DNA of 33,850 bases from Anoxybacillus pushchinoensis (GCF_900111795.1 NZ_FOJQ01000028.1:1-33850), one strand, 5' to 3'. Shown: positions 9,674-19,063, counted from the first letter of the stretch. Translations and numbers: made by a program. Notes: generated from the sequence alone by a model not told the origin.

Positions 9674-10447
9674 TCACTCACCTTTCTTATTTCGCTCATA
9701 TAACAATTGTAATCCTTTTAACGTTAAAAATGGATCGACGATATCAATCGCATTCGATTCATGGGCAATTAATGATGCTAATCCCCCTGTAGCAATGACT
9801 TTCGGTGGAACCGCGCTTTTTTCTTTCATCCGTGCAACAATTCCCTCCACTTGCCCAACATATCCGTATAAAATGCCTGCCTGCATCGCACTCACTGTAT
9901 TTTTCCCAATAATATCGTCTGGACGGGCGATTTCAATGCGCGGAAGCTTCGCCGCACGAGAATAGAGTGCTTCTGTGGAGATTGTAACCCCCGGCGCAAT
10001 AGCCCCTCCCATATATTGCTTATGCTCATTAATATAGCAGTATGTCGTCGCTGTACCGAAATCGACAATAATAAGCGGTGCACCATACAGATGGATACCT
10101 GCTACAGCATTAACGATCCGATCGGCACCTACTTCTTTCGGGTTATCATACTTAATATTAAGCCCTGTCTTAATTCCCGGGCCAACAATAAGCGGTTTAA
10201 TGTGAAAGTATTTTGTACACATTCGCTCAAGCGCAAACATAATCGGTGGCACAACAGAAGAAATAATAATGCCATCAATGTCAGAAAAATGTAAACCGAC
10301 ATCTTGCAGCAACATTTTGATCATCATTCCATATTCATCTTCTGTTTTGTTTCGGCTCGTTTCGATGCGCCAATGAAACTTCAACTCATCTCCATCATAT
10401 ACACCTAGTACTGTATTTGTATTTCCAACATCCAATACAAAAATCAT
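9674..10447 (-). CDS. coaX: type III pantothenate kinase
   Basis: It phosphorylates pantothenate in the first step of coenzyme A synthesis. The 257-residue ASKHA-fold protein has the P-loop-like [14 protein letters not shown] at the N-terminus, the metal-site aspartate in [11 protein letters not shown] (near residue 109), the [11 protein letters not shown] phosphate loop and the [15 protein letters not shown] substrate loop. The type III enzyme is insensitive to feedback by CoA and is common in Bacillaceae. It is the first gene of the coaX-hslO pair; the ribosome binding site is AGGGATGAG. Confidence 0.96.
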   Translation of the reverse strand: MIFVLDVGNTNTVLGVYDGDELKFHWRIETSRNKTEDEYGMMIKMLLQDVGLHFSDIDGIIISSVVPPIMFALERMCTKYFHIKPLIVGPGIKTGLNIKYDNPKEVGADRIVNAVAGIHLYGAPLIIVDFGTATTYCYINEHKQYMGGAIAPGVTISTEALYSRAAKLPRIEIARPDDIIGKNTVSAMQAGILYGYVGQVEGIVARMKEKSAVPPKVIATGGLASLIAHESNAIDIVDPFLTLKGLQLLYERNKKGE

Positions 10448-10484
10448 CGCTCATCCCTACTTTTTCGCAAATTGTTCCTTTTTC

Positions 10485-10490
10485 ATCATA
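10485..10490 (-). promoter_or_regulatory. candidate extended -10 promoter for coaX-hslO
   Basis: The minus strand reads TGATATGAT in the 99-bp gap downstream of ftsH; this gives TATGAT preceded by the TGn of an extended -10. There is no clear -35. It is plausible because the ftsH terminator isolates coaX. Confidence 0.4.
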
Positions 10491-10513
10491 TCACATTCGC
10501 TTAGGTGGACGGT

Positions 10514-10546
10514 AAAAAAAGATGCCTCTTATAAAAAGAGACACCT
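10514..10546 (-). terminator. ftsH factor-independent terminator
   Basis: An 11-bp stem with two G-U pairs (10536-10546 with 10520-10530) and a 5-nt loop follows the ftsH stop codon directly and leads on the minus strand into seven T. Confidence 0.9.
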
Positions 10547-12430
10547 TTATTCTTCCTTTTTCGTTTGAATATTGACTTTTACTTCTTCTTGCTTTTCACC
10601 GTTGCGGTTCGGCAGCGTGCCGTGTTCGAATAGATGCTTAATTTGCTCGGCATCAAGCGTTTCAACTTCAAGCAACGTGTTAGCGATTAAATCTAGCTTG
10701 TCGCGATTTTCCGTTAATAGACGCCTTGCTTTCTCATAACATTCTTTAATCATTCGCTGCATCTCAAGATCAATTTCGTATGCAATTTGATCGCTGTAGT
10801 TTTGTTCGTTATGCAAGTCGCGTCCTAAAAACACTTGGCCGTGAGATTGACCAAACTGCATCGGTCCTAGCTTTTCGCTCATACCAAACTCCGTAACCAT
10901 GCGGCGAGCAATGCTTGTTGCACGTTGGAAGTCGTTATGCGCTCCCGTACTTACTTCACCAAATACAATTTCCTCAGCAACACGTCCACCGAGAAGTCCT
11001 GTAATTTTATCGAGCAGCTCTGGTTTTGTCATAAAATAACGGTCTTCTTTTGGCAACATGACTGCATATCCGCCCGCTTGCCCTCGCGGTACAATCGTTA
11101 CTTTATGCACCATTTCCGCATCAGCAAGCACCATACCAATGACGGTATGACCTGCTTCGTGATACGCAACAATTTTTCTTTCTTTTTCCGAAATGACACG
11201 GCTTTTCTTTGCTGGACCAGCAATAACACGGTCTGTCGCTTCGTCAATATCGCTCATATCGATTTTTTTCTTGTTGCGGCGAGCAGCGACGAGGGCTGCT
11301 TCATTTAGTAAGTTCTCTAAATCAGCGCCAGAAAAACCAGGTGTCCGCATCGCAATAACTTTTAAATCAACAGATTCATCGAGCGGCTTGTTGCGCGCAT
11401 GCACACGAAGAACCGCCTCGCGTCCTTTCACATCTGGACGGTCAACCGTAATTTGACGGTCAAAGCGCCCTGGACGTAAAAGAGCAGGGTCTAAAATGTC
11501 AGGACGGTTTGTCGCAGCGATAATAATAATTCCCTCATTGCCGCTGAATCCATCCATTTCAACAAGCAACTGGTTTAACGTTTGCTCCCGTTCATCATGG
11601 CCTCCGCCTAAACCGGCACCACGCTGACGTCCAACCGCATCAATCTCATCAATGAAAATGATACAAGGGGCGTTTTTCTTCGCTGTTTCAAACAAATCAC
11701 GCACACGCGAAGCACCGACACCAACGAACATCTCGACGAAATCTGAACCGCTAATAGAGAAGAACGGAACACCCGCTTCTCCTGCGACCGCTCTGGCTAA
11801 CAACGTTTTTCCTGTCCCGGGCGGTCCAACAAGGAGAACACCTTTCGGGATGCGAGCGCCGAGCTCTACAAATTTGCGAGGATCTTTTAAAAACTCAACG
11901 ATTTCAACGAGTTCTTGCTTTTCTTCGTCCGCACCAGCTACATCTTTAAAGCGAACGCGCTTTTTCTCTTCGTTATACAACTTCGCACGGCTTTTGCCGA
12001 AATTCATCACTCGGCTGCCGCCACCTTGAGCTTGATTTAATAAAAAGAAGAACAAAATAAAAATGATGATAAACGGGATAATAGACGTAAAAAATGTCAC
12101 CCATCCGCTCGTTTCATCCGCAGGCAACACTTCTACTTTTGCCTGTTTTGCAGCCTCATCAATTCGTTGAAGAATTTGTGGGCTATTTGCGACGTAGGTC
12201 GTGAAAAACTGTCCTTCGGCATATGTTTTCAGCTGTCCTCGAATTTGATAAACGCCTCGCTCTGGCTTCAACGAGACGTACTTCACATCACCATTTTCTA
12301 GATGAGTAATGAACGCATCGTACGTCATCCGCTCTGCACGCTGATTGCCGCCATTTAAAAAACTTACAACGCCAATGACGACAAGAAAAATTAGTAAGTA
12401 AAAGATTGTATTACGGAAAATGCGGTTCAT
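10547..12430 (-). CDS. ftsH: membrane AAA+ zinc protease FtsH
   Basis: This is a membrane-bound hexameric ATP-dependent protease that degrades unfolded membrane proteins and regulators; in Bacillus it is needed for normal sporulation. The 627-residue protein has two N-terminal membrane helices (about 7-25 and 110-130) around a small external domain, then the AAA module with Walker A GPPGTGKT (near 202), Walker [12 protein letters not shown], and the second region of homology [20 protein letters not shown], then the HEAGH zinc site (near 425) with a distal metal aspartate. The C-terminal tail is charged. The ribosome binding site AGGAGG is six bases before the ATG. Confidence 0.98.
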   Translation of the reverse strand: MNRIFRNTIFYLLIFLVVIGVVSFLNGGNQRAERMTYDAFITHLENGDVKYVSLKPERGVYQIRGQLKTYAEGQFFTTYVANSPQILQRIDEAAKQAKVEVLPADETSGWVTFFTSIIPFIIIFILFFFLLNQAQGGGSRVMNFGKSRAKLYNEEKKRVRFKDVAGADEEKQELVEIVEFLKDPRKFVELGARIPKGVLLVGPPGTGKTLLARAVAGEAGVPFFSISGSDFVEMFVGVGASRVRDLFETAKKNAPCIIFIDEIDAVGRQRGAGLGGGHDEREQTLNQLLVEMDGFSGNEGIIIIAATNRPDILDPALLRPGRFDRQITVDRPDVKGREAVLRVHARNKPLDESVDLKVIAMRTPGFSGADLENLLNEAALVAARRNKKKIDMSDIDEATDRVIAGPAKKSRVISEKERKIVAYHEAGHTVIGMVLADAEMVHKVTIVPRGQAGGYAVMLPKEDRYFMTKPELLDKITGLLGGRVAEEIVFGEVSTGAHNDFQRATSIARRMVTEFGMSEKLGPMQFGQSHGQVFLGRDLHNEQNYSDQIAYEIDLEMQRMIKECYEKARRLLTENRDKLDLIANTLLEVETLDAEQIKHLFEHGTLPNRNGEKQEEVKVNIQTKKEE

Positions 12431-12468
12431 CTCCTACCTCCTCCCACACTTAAAACACGCTATAGTCA

Positions 12469-12498
12469 ATAGTATCATAGAAAAACGTTCCAAAACAA
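12469..12498 (-). promoter_or_regulatory. candidate ftsH promoter
   Basis: The minus strand has TTGTTT (12493-12498), an 18-bp spacer and TACTAT (12469-12474) preceded by TGA, an extended -10. It lies in the 85-bp gap between hprT and ftsH. Both hexamers are imperfect, so ftsH could also be read from the tilS-hprT transcript; no terminator separates them. Confidence 0.4.
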
Positions 12499-12515
12499 AC
12501 GATGTGCATGAAAAA

Positions 12516-13061
12516 TTATTTACTGTATACTTCCGGTTTTAACACACCGATGTACGGAAGATTTCGGTATTTCTCACAATAGTCTAACCCATAACCGACA
12601 ACAAATTCATCTGGGACGATAAAACCGACATAATCTGCTTCGATATTTGCCTTTCGACCAGACGGTTTATCAAGCAACGTCACAATTTTAATCGATTTCG
12701 CTTTACGATAACGGAATAAGTCCGCTAAATAACTTAACGTTAACCCGCTATCAATAATATCTTCAATGATGAGAACATCACGACCTTCAATCGATGTGTT
12801 TAAGTCTTTTAAAATTTTCACCTCACCCGATGATACCGTTGCATGACCGTAACTTGATACGTCCATAAAATCGATTTCTAAATATGTATCGATATGCTTA
12901 ATCAAGTCTGCCATAAACGGCATCGCACCTTTGAGCACACCGACCGCGAGCGGAAAGCGACCGTCATATTCTTTTGTCAATAATGCACCTAGTTCTTTTA
13001 CTTTTTGCTGAATTTGCTCCTCTGTAATTAAAATTTTTTCCATATCTTGATGCATACCCAT
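12516..13061 (-). CDS. hprT: hypoxanthine(-guanine) phosphoribosyltransferase
   Basis: It salvages hypoxanthine and guanine using PRPP. The 181-residue protein has [14 protein letters not shown], the FMDVSSYG flexible-loop region, the PRPP motif [14 protein letters not shown] (near residue 105), LLDKPSGRK and [17 protein letters not shown]. The start at 13061 has GTAGGAGG seven bases upstream. It follows tilS closely (stop at 13083), the same pairing as in B. subtilis, where the two proteins are also reported to interact in controlling ftsH. Confidence 0.97.
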   Translation of the reverse strand: MGMHQDMEKILITEEQIQQKVKELGALLTKEYDGRFPLAVGVLKGAMPFMADLIKHIDTYLEIDFMDVSSYGHATVSSGEVKILKDLNTSIEGRDVLIIEDIIDSGLTLSYLADLFRYRKAKSIKIVTLLDKPSGRKANIEADYVGFIVPDEFVVGYGLDYCEKYRNLPYIGVLKPEVYSK

Positions 13062-13082
13062 ATTCTTTCCTCCTACCATCAT

Positions 13083-14465
13083 TCATTGCTTTTTATAGTG
13101 TAATATAATATAGCGATTTTTTGTAATATTTGTTGCTGTATAAGCTGATTTTTTTATCCCTGGAATCCATATAATGTTTCCGTTTGCATCTTCGACGATT
13201 GGCCATTGATCCCTCTCGTTCATCGGGACTTTTTCATCAATAAAGATACGCCCAACTTTTTTGGCACGTTCCATCCCTTTAACTTTCATGCGATCTCCGT
13301 GCTTTCTCGTTCGCACACGAAGAGGTAACACGACTTGATCCACATCAATAACGACGCGTTCATCGCCTGCAATACAAGGATAGTGATCAACAAACTCGCT
13401 CATGAGTTGATAGCCATTTGGCAACATAATCGTATCAGGAATATGCATGATAAATTCATATTCGCACGGCTGTTCATATTGAAATGTAAATACGCACGCT
13501 TCATATTGACGAATCATTTTTAATCCGTTTGGAAAATGAAGCATACCGGAAGGATGTTTTCGTTCAAAAAAACGTAACACTTGCTCGATATGTATAGAAG
13601 ACAATGTCGACGGGACATTTCCGTAAAGATAGTTTAATATTAGTTGAATCCCTCGCCTTTGTAAAGGTTTTGGCATGCGCATGAACGAAGGAACATCAAC
13701 ACGAATACGCCCTTCTTGTTCGTTCATGACATGCTTTAGCTTTTCTTTTGTCAGCTGCTCTAAAAATGCCTCATCTTCACTAATGATCTCACTAAACTGT
13801 TGAACATGTTCATGAACGCAAACGTTTTCCCGTTTCAAAAAAGGGAGAACGTGATGGCGGAAACGATTGCGTGTATAATCATCTTTGTCGTTGCTCGAGT
13901 CATGCCGAGCGTACAGTTCGTTTTCTTGACAATATTGTTCGATTTGTTGCCGATCAATACATAAGAAAGGGCGAATGATATACCCATCGCCAAACGGTCT
14001 CTTCACAGGTATACCAGCATATCCTTTCGGCGTACTCCCACGTACAAGCCGCATGAGCACCGTTTCAACTTGATCATCACCGTGGTGGGCTAAAGCAATA
14101 TATCGCGCTTTATATTTTTTCATCACTTGTTCAAAGAAATCGTATCTGCAATCGCGGGCTGCCTCTTGCACCCCTTTTTTCGTTCGTTTCATATACGCCC
14201 GAACGTCATATTTTGTGACCTCACATATAATACTACGTTGCTCGCAAAAATGTTTCACAAAATGCATATCTTCTTCCGATTGTTTTCCTCGCAACATATG
14301 GTCGACGTGTGCAACGACAATTTGAATATGATATCGTTCTCGTTCGCTCCATAAAAAATGAAGCAATGCTAATGAATCCGGGCCGCCTGACACGCCAACA
14401 ACAACGGTTGTACCACACTCAAGCAATTGATGCTTTTCAATAAACTGATGTACAACTTGTAACAT
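13083..14465 (-). CDS. tilS: tRNA(Ile)-lysidine synthase
   Basis: It attaches lysine to the wobble C of the CAU-anticodon tRNA-Ile so that it reads AUA; it is essential. The 460-residue protein has the N-type ATP pyrophosphatase loop GVSGGPDSLALLHFL near residue 26, AHVDHMLRG, the ARDCRYDFF helix, ALAHHGDDQVETVLMRL, RPFL and NDKDDYTRNRFRHHVLPFL, and the C-terminal TilS domain (KVKGMERAKKVGRIFIDEKV). The ATG at 14465 has GAGG at seven bases; a GTG two codons upstream is less well placed. Confidence 0.97.
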   Translation of the reverse strand: MLQVVHQFIEKHQLLECGTTVVVGVSGGPDSLALLHFLWSERERYHIQIVVAHVDHMLRGKQSEEDMHFVKHFCEQRSIICEVTKYDVRAYMKRTKKGVQEAARDCRYDFFEQVMKKYKARYIALAHHGDDQVETVLMRLVRGSTPKGYAGIPVKRPFGDGYIIRPFLCIDRQQIEQYCQENELYARHDSSNDKDDYTRNRFRHHVLPFLKRENVCVHEHVQQFSEIISEDEAFLEQLTKEKLKHVMNEQEGRIRVDVPSFMRMPKPLQRRGIQLILNYLYGNVPSTLSSIHIEQVLRFFERKHPSGMLHFPNGLKMIRQYEACVFTFQYEQPCEYEFIMHIPDTIMLPNGYQLMSEFVDHYPCIAGDERVVIDVDQVVLPLRVRTRKHGDRMKVKGMERAKKVGRIFIDEKVPMNERDQWPIVEDANGNIIWIPGIKKSAYTATNITKNRYIILHYKKQ

Positions 14466-14497
14466 ACGCACCCTCTTCGCAAACGTCGTTTTTTACA

Positions 14498-14527
14498 ATC
14501 GTACCACAACTCAAAACGAACGTACAA
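14498..14527 (-). promoter_or_regulatory. candidate tilS-hprT promoter
   Basis: The minus strand has TTGTAC (14522-14527), an 18-bp spacer and TACGAT (14498-14503) preceded by TGG, which gives an extended -10. It sits in the 65-bp gap after yabT. The essential tilS and hprT would otherwise depend on a sporulation gene cluster, so some vegetative promoter here is expected. Confidence 0.45.
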
Positions 14528-14530
14528 AAA

Positions 14531-15457
14531 TTAAAGAATTTGGACGTACAAATAAACAACATACATAAATAAAAGACAAACAAACAAAAACATCGTTTCT
14601 AGCAAGCGAAACTTTCGAGCAGCCTTGCCCCGCCGCTTTTCTACCCGAGCAGAAGGCTGTTGCATACATTGCACCAAATCCTTCCTCATTTCATCAGCAG
14701 AAGCGTACTTCCCGTCTAGTGCACGCCATAATATTTTTTCATATTTTTTTAAATAGCTGTGGGAGGAAATCATTCGTCGGAGTTGCTCCCTCCCATTTTC
14801 CTTTCTTTCAAATCGCTTTGGATAACACATGTTAATCATAATCATTGCTACTGCAAACAAATCGTAAGAAGGTTCTGCCTTTCGTGTTCCCATCCCCCAA
14901 TATCCGCGATCAAAAAACTCCGTAAACTCTTTAATTGCTCTACCGCGAATCGTTGTACCCCCCACGTCAATTAACCGTACTTTCGGAACAGCCCCTGCTA
15001 CAATTAAATTTTCTGGTTTTAAATCTCCAAACACCCATCCTTTTTCATGCAATTTATGCAAATCACCTAGTAGCTGTAATGTCATGACGACGATCCAATC
15101 TTTTCCTCGTTTCTGAATAAAAGTTAATAAATCATCCCCCTCAATATATTCCATGACGTAAAATGAATACATCTTTTTTTCTTGCGGGTGAACCCAGTCA
15201 TCAACATCTAATAAACAAGGTCCGAGGGCAACTCCCTGGACCTCTGAAAATCGTTTAAGTACATTGACTTCTGACATCATCGCCGCCGCTTGGTTGCTTA
15301 TTTTCATCGCAACAAATGTGCGCCCTTCTTTCGCTAAATAAACAACACCGTTCGCCCCTTTGCCGAGCTGTTTTATAATTTCATAGCGACGTTTATGCCA
15401 CTTCCCTTGTATCGTCGTTCCTATTCGAATGCTACATGGATTGTTCGATGTATACAT
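14531..15457 (-). CDS. yabT: membrane-anchored Hanks-type serine/threonine kinase YabT
   Basis: In B. subtilis YabT is a sporulation kinase at the septum that is activated by DNA and phosphorylates RecA. The 308-residue protein shows a kinase fold: glycine loop GKGANGVVYLA, VAMK lysine, catalytic loop GWVFGDLKPENL and metal loop IDVGGTT, then a basic stretch (RVEKRRGKAARKFR) and one C-terminal membrane helix (about the last 22 residues). The HRD motif is FGD and DFG is DVG, so it is a non-RD type kinase; Asp, Lys and Asn needed for catalysis remain. There is no extracellular PASTA region. ATG at 15457 is chosen for a nearby GGTGA; three earlier starts (to 15472) are possible. It overlaps yabS. 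Confidence 0.9.
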   Translation of the reverse strand: MYTSNNPCSIRIGTTIQGKWHKRRYEIIKQLGKGANGVVYLAKEGRTFVAMKISNQAAAMMSEVNVLKRFSEVQGVALGPCLLDVDDWVHPQEKKMYSFYVMEYIEGDDLLTFIQKRGKDWIVVMTLQLLGDLHKLHEKGWVFGDLKPENLIVAGAVPKVRLIDVGGTTIRGRAIKEFTEFFDRGYWGMGTRKAEPSYDLFAVAMIMINMCYPKRFERKENGREQLRRMISSHSYLKKYEKILWRALDGKYASADEMRKDLVQCMQQPSARVEKRRGKAARKFRLLETMFLFVCLLFMYVVYLYVQIL

Positions 15458-16175
15458 CGTCATCACCATCATGAGTAAGCAAGCTTTTTAGTGAACGTTT
15501 TTTTTGGAATTGTTGTAGCGCTTCACGAATCGCTGGACCGGTTGGTGTAATTCCTCCCGACGTAAGTTTTGGGAAAACGCTTGAAATGGATTCCATTTTC
15601 GGCGTCCAGTCTAAAATGCGATCTACCTCTCCTTTTTTCCCGGGAAATGCAAAAACAGAAAACTCATTATTTCCCAAACGGGCATTCAAACTAATAGATA
15701 AATCTAACAATGCTTCTTTGACCGTTTGCAACTTCATTTTCATACTTCCGCTCGTGTCTACTAATATTAAAACTTGTAAGTTAACGGTCTCTCCCAATTC
15801 TTCAACAACTTCCATCACTTCACCTCTTTTTTCTGGTGGAAGCTCCTCAATCGAAGCGCGAGAACCTAAAATTTGTTTCAACTCGCGATTAATGACACCT
15901 TGCAACGTCTGGGTCATCGCTTTTCTCGTCACCATTTGCACCGTTTGCGCCAACTGTTTAGCATAAACAACTTGGCTAATGCCACCACCAGACTGAGCAA
16001 TTCCTTCAATTTCACGCAATCCTTGTTCATCAATCACATCTTGATCGAGAACACCAATCACGTTGACTGTAATTCCTTGCTCTTTCGCTAATGCTGCCAT
16101 AGCAATTGGATCTTCACCATGATTAGAACAACCGTCCGTAATTAATAAAATTTGACGTAACGTTCCTTTTCGCAT
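15432..16175 (-). CDS. yabS: von Willebrand factor A-domain protein YabS
   Basis: The 247-residue protein begins with RQILLITDGCSNHGEDP and has a second VWA-like part with the MIDAS motif VDTSGSM (near residue 140) and SGGITPTGPAI. VWA domains bind metal and protein partners; the function of YabS is not established. No signal peptide or membrane segment is seen. The ribosome binding site GGAGGGGATGA precedes the ATG. It lies between spoIIE and yabT, and its 3' end overlaps the yabT start by about 26 bp (up to 41), so the two are translationally coupled; a shared role with the YabT kinase in sporulation is an inference from context. Confidence 0.88.
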   Translation of the reverse strand: MRKGTLRQILLITDGCSNHGEDPIAMAALAKEQGITVNVIGVLDQDVIDEQGLREIEGIAQSGGGISQVVYAKQLAQTVQMVTRKAMTQTLQGVINRELKQILGSRASIEELPPEKRGEVMEVVEELGETVNLQVLILVDTSGSMKMKLQTVKEALLDLSISLNARLGNNEFSVFAFPGKKGEVDRILDWTPKMESISSVFPKLTSGGITPTGPAIREALQQFQKKRSLKSLLTHDGDDDVYIEQSM

Positions 16176-16241
16176 ACGCTCATCCCCTCCGAAAAAGTTA
16201 GTATATTCCCATCATCGACGGCTAGAGGGGATTTTATACCT

Positions 16242-18710
16242 TTATTTCATATATTGATATGCCGGAATGACAGCCCATTTCGGTGTATTATGCTTAATGC
16301 GCGCAACGACAATTGTCATATCATCTTCGATTTCCCCGCCGTTCAAGCGAATGACTTCTTCTAAAAGTAACTCGGACACTTCTTGCGGATCGTTCGTTTT
16401 TAATTCTTTAATTTTCCGCTTTATCCATACATCATGATTTTCAATGTGAGACACGCCATCAAAGATGCCGTCGCTCATCATAATGAGCAAATCCCCAGCT
16501 TTCAGCTGTTCCTCGAACACTTCAAACTCTACTCCGGTAATAATACCAATCGGCAAATTGCTTGATTCAATTTTCATGACGTTGTTCCCTCGTTTAATGA
16601 AACTAGGTGAAGAGCCAACTTTTAAAAACTTTGTTGTTGCATTTTGCAAATCAACGATAGCTAAATCGAGCGTAGAAAAAATTTCTTCCGTCGTCCGCAA
16701 CGCTAAAATCGAATTAATGGATTTAATGGCAATTCGCTCTTCAATGCCCGATTGTAAAATTTTTTGTAACAATTTTAACGTTTCTTTGCTTTCGTAATGT
16801 GCCCGTTCACCATTCCCCATACCATCGCTAATAGCCAACGCATATTTCCCTCCACCAATTTCCATCATCGCGTAACTGTCACCGGAAATGAATCCACCAC
16901 CTTTTGCAACGTACGCAACACCTGTATCGATGACAAACGCTTTTGAAGAGCTAAATGCGACCCGGCAATCTCCATTTGGATACGTCGAGCAATCTTCTCT
17001 CTTCACAACGATCGTCTCACCTAAAATATCAGATAACATCGGTGCAATGAGTTTTTCACACTCTCCCCTTCCATCGCAATATGGAATAACCATTTCAATA
17101 TCAACATTTCCTTTGTCTAGACTATAAATTTCAACATCATTCACATCTACACCGAACTGTTGAAGGGCATGCAAAATTTGTTCTTCTTGTACGTAATAAT
17201 TTTCACGCTCTTTTTGAATTTCTTTTGCGAAATCTTCCATCACTTGTGACACACCTAATAACTGTTCTGCGACAAGTCTACGGCTTTCTTTCATTTGCTG
17301 TTTTAATTTTTTGTTTGCTTTATAAAACGATACGTTCTTTTCAATCATTTGCACAACTTTATTCGCTTTCACACAATGTTTATTCCACTCACGCAGCAAC
17401 TTTGCATTTACAATTTGATCATTTTCACTCGCCTCTTGCATAATTTTTTTCATGTAATCATATGTTTTATCAAAGTGATTCACCCAACATTGATCTTTTT
17501 TAAAACATGTTTGACACGTTTTAGCAGCAACATCACTTAAAAAATAATCAATTTCGCGTTCCTCTTCTTCCTCGTGAGTAAGCACACTATATGAAGAAAA
17601 GCTTTTCGATAGCGCTTGAAACACATGCGAAAATTGCTCAACACGCTGCGCTGTCACATCACGAATTTTCCGTACATACTGTTGTTGTTCGTTCGTATGC
17701 TCAACAGTTCCTGGCACATATTTCGCCATCTTACTCGTTAACGATTGTGGCGTCATAAGGAAAAGCAAAACGGCACATAGCGACTCTACAACATTTGGGA
17801 CAATATTTGTCGTTCCTTGGCTATAAAGGGCAATTAACAATGTTGCGACGACCAAACCAAATGAGACACCTAACTTTTTTCCTTCCTTTAGCAGTCCACC
17901 AAGCAACCCGGCGAAAGCGAGCAAACTCATTTGATATAAATTAGAAACGTTCGCCAAGCTTAAAATAAGCCCCGTCACGACGCCGACGGTTGAACCGACC
18001 GTTGCACCAGCTACAAAAGCAAACAGCAACAGTAAATAACGCGAAGCAATATGCTCTAACGACAAACTATACATGGACCAACCGACCATTCCAGTCAACA
18101 TAGAAGAAATGAGAATAACAAAAGAAATAACTTCTTCTGGTTTCAACGTTTGTTTATATTTTTGATGATCGAATAACGGCACGCTCTGTAAAAAAATGAG
18201 CGTTAAAATGGACGCAAGACCTGCTTCGATAAACATCGTCATTCCTTCATATACCGTCCATTCATGACCCCATGTGTATATCATCGCCGTTTTCGCGAAA
18301 GCCGAGGCAAAAAATACAACAACCGGCAACCTTTTCAGCGGGGCATCAATCCAATAAAACAACCGATAAAAAACGAGAAACATCACGATCGAAGCAACAA
18401 TAAATAAAGAAGTGTAAAAAGAAACCGTCAGCGATCCTGCAAATAAAGCAATAAACACAAAGCCTAACTTATCGCGGCGAAGTAAATAAATGGCCGAAAA
18501 GAAGGGCAAAGCAAACGGTGTCATTTTCGTTAAAATGAGAGCTCGTCCAAGCAAAAAACCAATAATTAAAAACAAAAACCCTTGCTGAAATAACAAATGG
18601 CTTAATCGAACTGTAAATCGTTGCAACCATTGAGAAACAGTCGTTCTTGTCCTACTTAAAGGCACTTCAGCCATTTGATTGACCGCTTTCCGTTCTAATC
18701 TCTCCATCAT
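16242..18710 (-). CDS. spoIIE: stage II sporulation protein E, PP2C-type phosphatase
   Basis: SpoIIE dephosphorylates SpoIIAA, which releases sigma-F in the forespore, and helps place the polar septum with FtsZ. The 822-residue protein has a short cytosolic start, about ten membrane helices (roughly 45-330), a central oligomerisation/FtsZ-binding region with a C-x2-C-x5-C cluster (399-408), and a C-terminal PP2C domain with metal aspartates in SGDSY (near 611), AISDGMGNG (near 629), MMSDGIFDG and EDDMT. Length and organisation match B. subtilis (827 residues). Either of two adjacent ATGs may be used (18710 or 18707). It has its own Spo0A-type promoter. Confidence 0.97.
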   Translation of the reverse strand: MMERLERKAVNQMAEVPLSRTRTTVSQWLQRFTVRLSHLLFQQGFLFLIIGFLLGRALILTKMTPFALPFFSAIYLLRRDKLGFVFIALFAGSLTVSFYTSLFIVASIVMFLVFYRLFYWIDAPLKRLPVVVFFASAFAKTAMIYTWGHEWTVYEGMTMFIEAGLASILTLIFLQSVPLFDHQKYKQTLKPEEVISFVILISSMLTGMVGWSMYSLSLEHIASRYLLLLFAFVAGATVGSTVGVVTGLILSLANVSNLYQMSLLAFAGLLGGLLKEGKKLGVSFGLVVATLLIALYSQGTTNIVPNVVESLCAVLLFLMTPQSLTSKMAKYVPGTVEHTNEQQQYVRKIRDVTAQRVEQFSHVFQALSKSFSSYSVLTHEEEEEREIDYFLSDVAAKTCQTCFKKDQCWVNHFDKTYDYMKKIMQEASENDQIVNAKLLREWNKHCVKANKVVQMIEKNVSFYKANKKLKQQMKESRRLVAEQLLGVSQVMEDFAKEIQKERENYYVQEEQILHALQQFGVDVNDVEIYSLDKGNVDIEMVIPYCDGRGECEKLIAPMLSDILGETIVVKREDCSTYPNGDCRVAFSSSKAFVIDTGVAYVAKGGGFISGDSYAMMEIGGGKYALAISDGMGNGERAHYESKETLKLLQKILQSGIEERIAIKSINSILALRTTEEIFSTLDLAIVDLQNATTKFLKVGSSPSFIKRGNNVMKIESSNLPIGIITGVEFEVFEEQLKAGDLLIMMSDGIFDGVSHIENHDVWIKRKIKELKTNDPQEVSELLLEEVIRLNGGEIEDDMTIVVARIKHNTPKWAVIPAYQYMK

Positions 18711-18750
18711 TCATCCTCTCCTTCTTTTACATATACGTCTATTACTTTGT

Positions 18751-18783
18751 ATTATACAGACTGAATTATCAAAATTTTGTCAA
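18751..18783 (-). promoter_or_regulatory. spoIIE promoter with 21-bp spacer (Spo0A-dependent type)
   Basis: The minus strand has a perfect TTGACA (18778-18783) and a perfect TATAAT (18751-18756), but with 21 bp between them, not the optimal 17. The B. subtilis spoIIE promoter is known for exactly this geometry: sigma-A hexamers 21 bp apart, used only with phosphorylated Spo0A. TGACAAA at the -35 is one base from the 0A box TGNCGAA. Confidence 0.8.
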
Positions 18784-18840
18784 AAAAAGAAGATGAATCA
18801 CATAAATCTTTCGACGGAATATCACAAAAAACGGCTCATA

Positions 18841-18882
18841 AAAACAAAAAAACACCAATTTCATGACGAAATTGGTGTTTTT
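18841..18882 (-). terminator. tRNA operon terminator
   Basis: A perfect 15-bp stem (18868-18882 with 18848-18862; arm AAAAACACCAATTTC) with a 5-nt loop follows tRNA-Glu, with T-rich sequence after it on the minus strand. Confidence 0.9.
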
Positions 18883-18886
18883 ACGA

Positions 18887-18958
18887 TGACCCGTACGGGA
18901 TTCGAACCCGTGTTACCGCCGTGAAAGGGCGGTGTCTTAACCACTTGACCAACGGGCC
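18887..18958 (-). tRNA. tRNA-Glu (anticodon TTC)
   Basis: The minus strand folds as a 72-nt cloverleaf: acceptor GGCCCGT with ACGGGTC, D arm TGGTCAAGTGGTTAAGAC, anticodon arm CCGCCCTTTCACGGCGG with TTC, and T arm with GGTTCGAATCC. CCA is not encoded. It follows tRNA-Met by 11 bp and is transcribed with it. Confidence 0.97.
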
Positions 18959-18969
18959 ATTATACAATT

Positions 18970-19046
18970 TGGTAGCGGCGGAGGGAATCGAACCCCCGAC
19001 CTTACGGGTATGAACCGTACGCTCTAGCCAGCTGAGCTACGCCGCC
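18970..19046 (-). tRNA. tRNA-Met (anticodon CAT, elongator type)
   Basis: The minus strand folds as a 77-nt tRNA that includes an encoded CCA: acceptor GGCGGCG with CGCCGCT (a G-U first pair), D arm TAGCTCAGCTGGCTAGAGC, anticodon arm TACGGTTCATACCCGTA and T arm GGGGGTTCGATTCCC. The base-paired first position and sequence indicate elongator, not initiator, tRNA. The Met-Glu pair between yabR and spoIIE matches the B. subtilis order. Confidence 0.96.
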
Positions 19047-19063
19047 ATGCAACGACATTTGTT

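Noticed and set aside
11652-12029. Plus-strand open frame of 125 codons opposite ftsH (and others such as 15586-15966 and 16465-16797)
   Set aside because: These are antisense to well-conserved genes, and the coding signal and family motifs are all on the minus strand.
14531-15457. YabT as an inactive pseudokinase because HRD and DFG are changed
   Set aside because: The catalytic Asp, Lys, Asn and metal Asp remain, and the B. subtilis protein, which is an active kinase, has the same non-RD style as far as I recall.
16176-16241. Sporulation promoter between spoIIE and yabS
   Set aside because: TATACT and GGTATAAA fragments are present, but no spacing fits a known sigma factor well.
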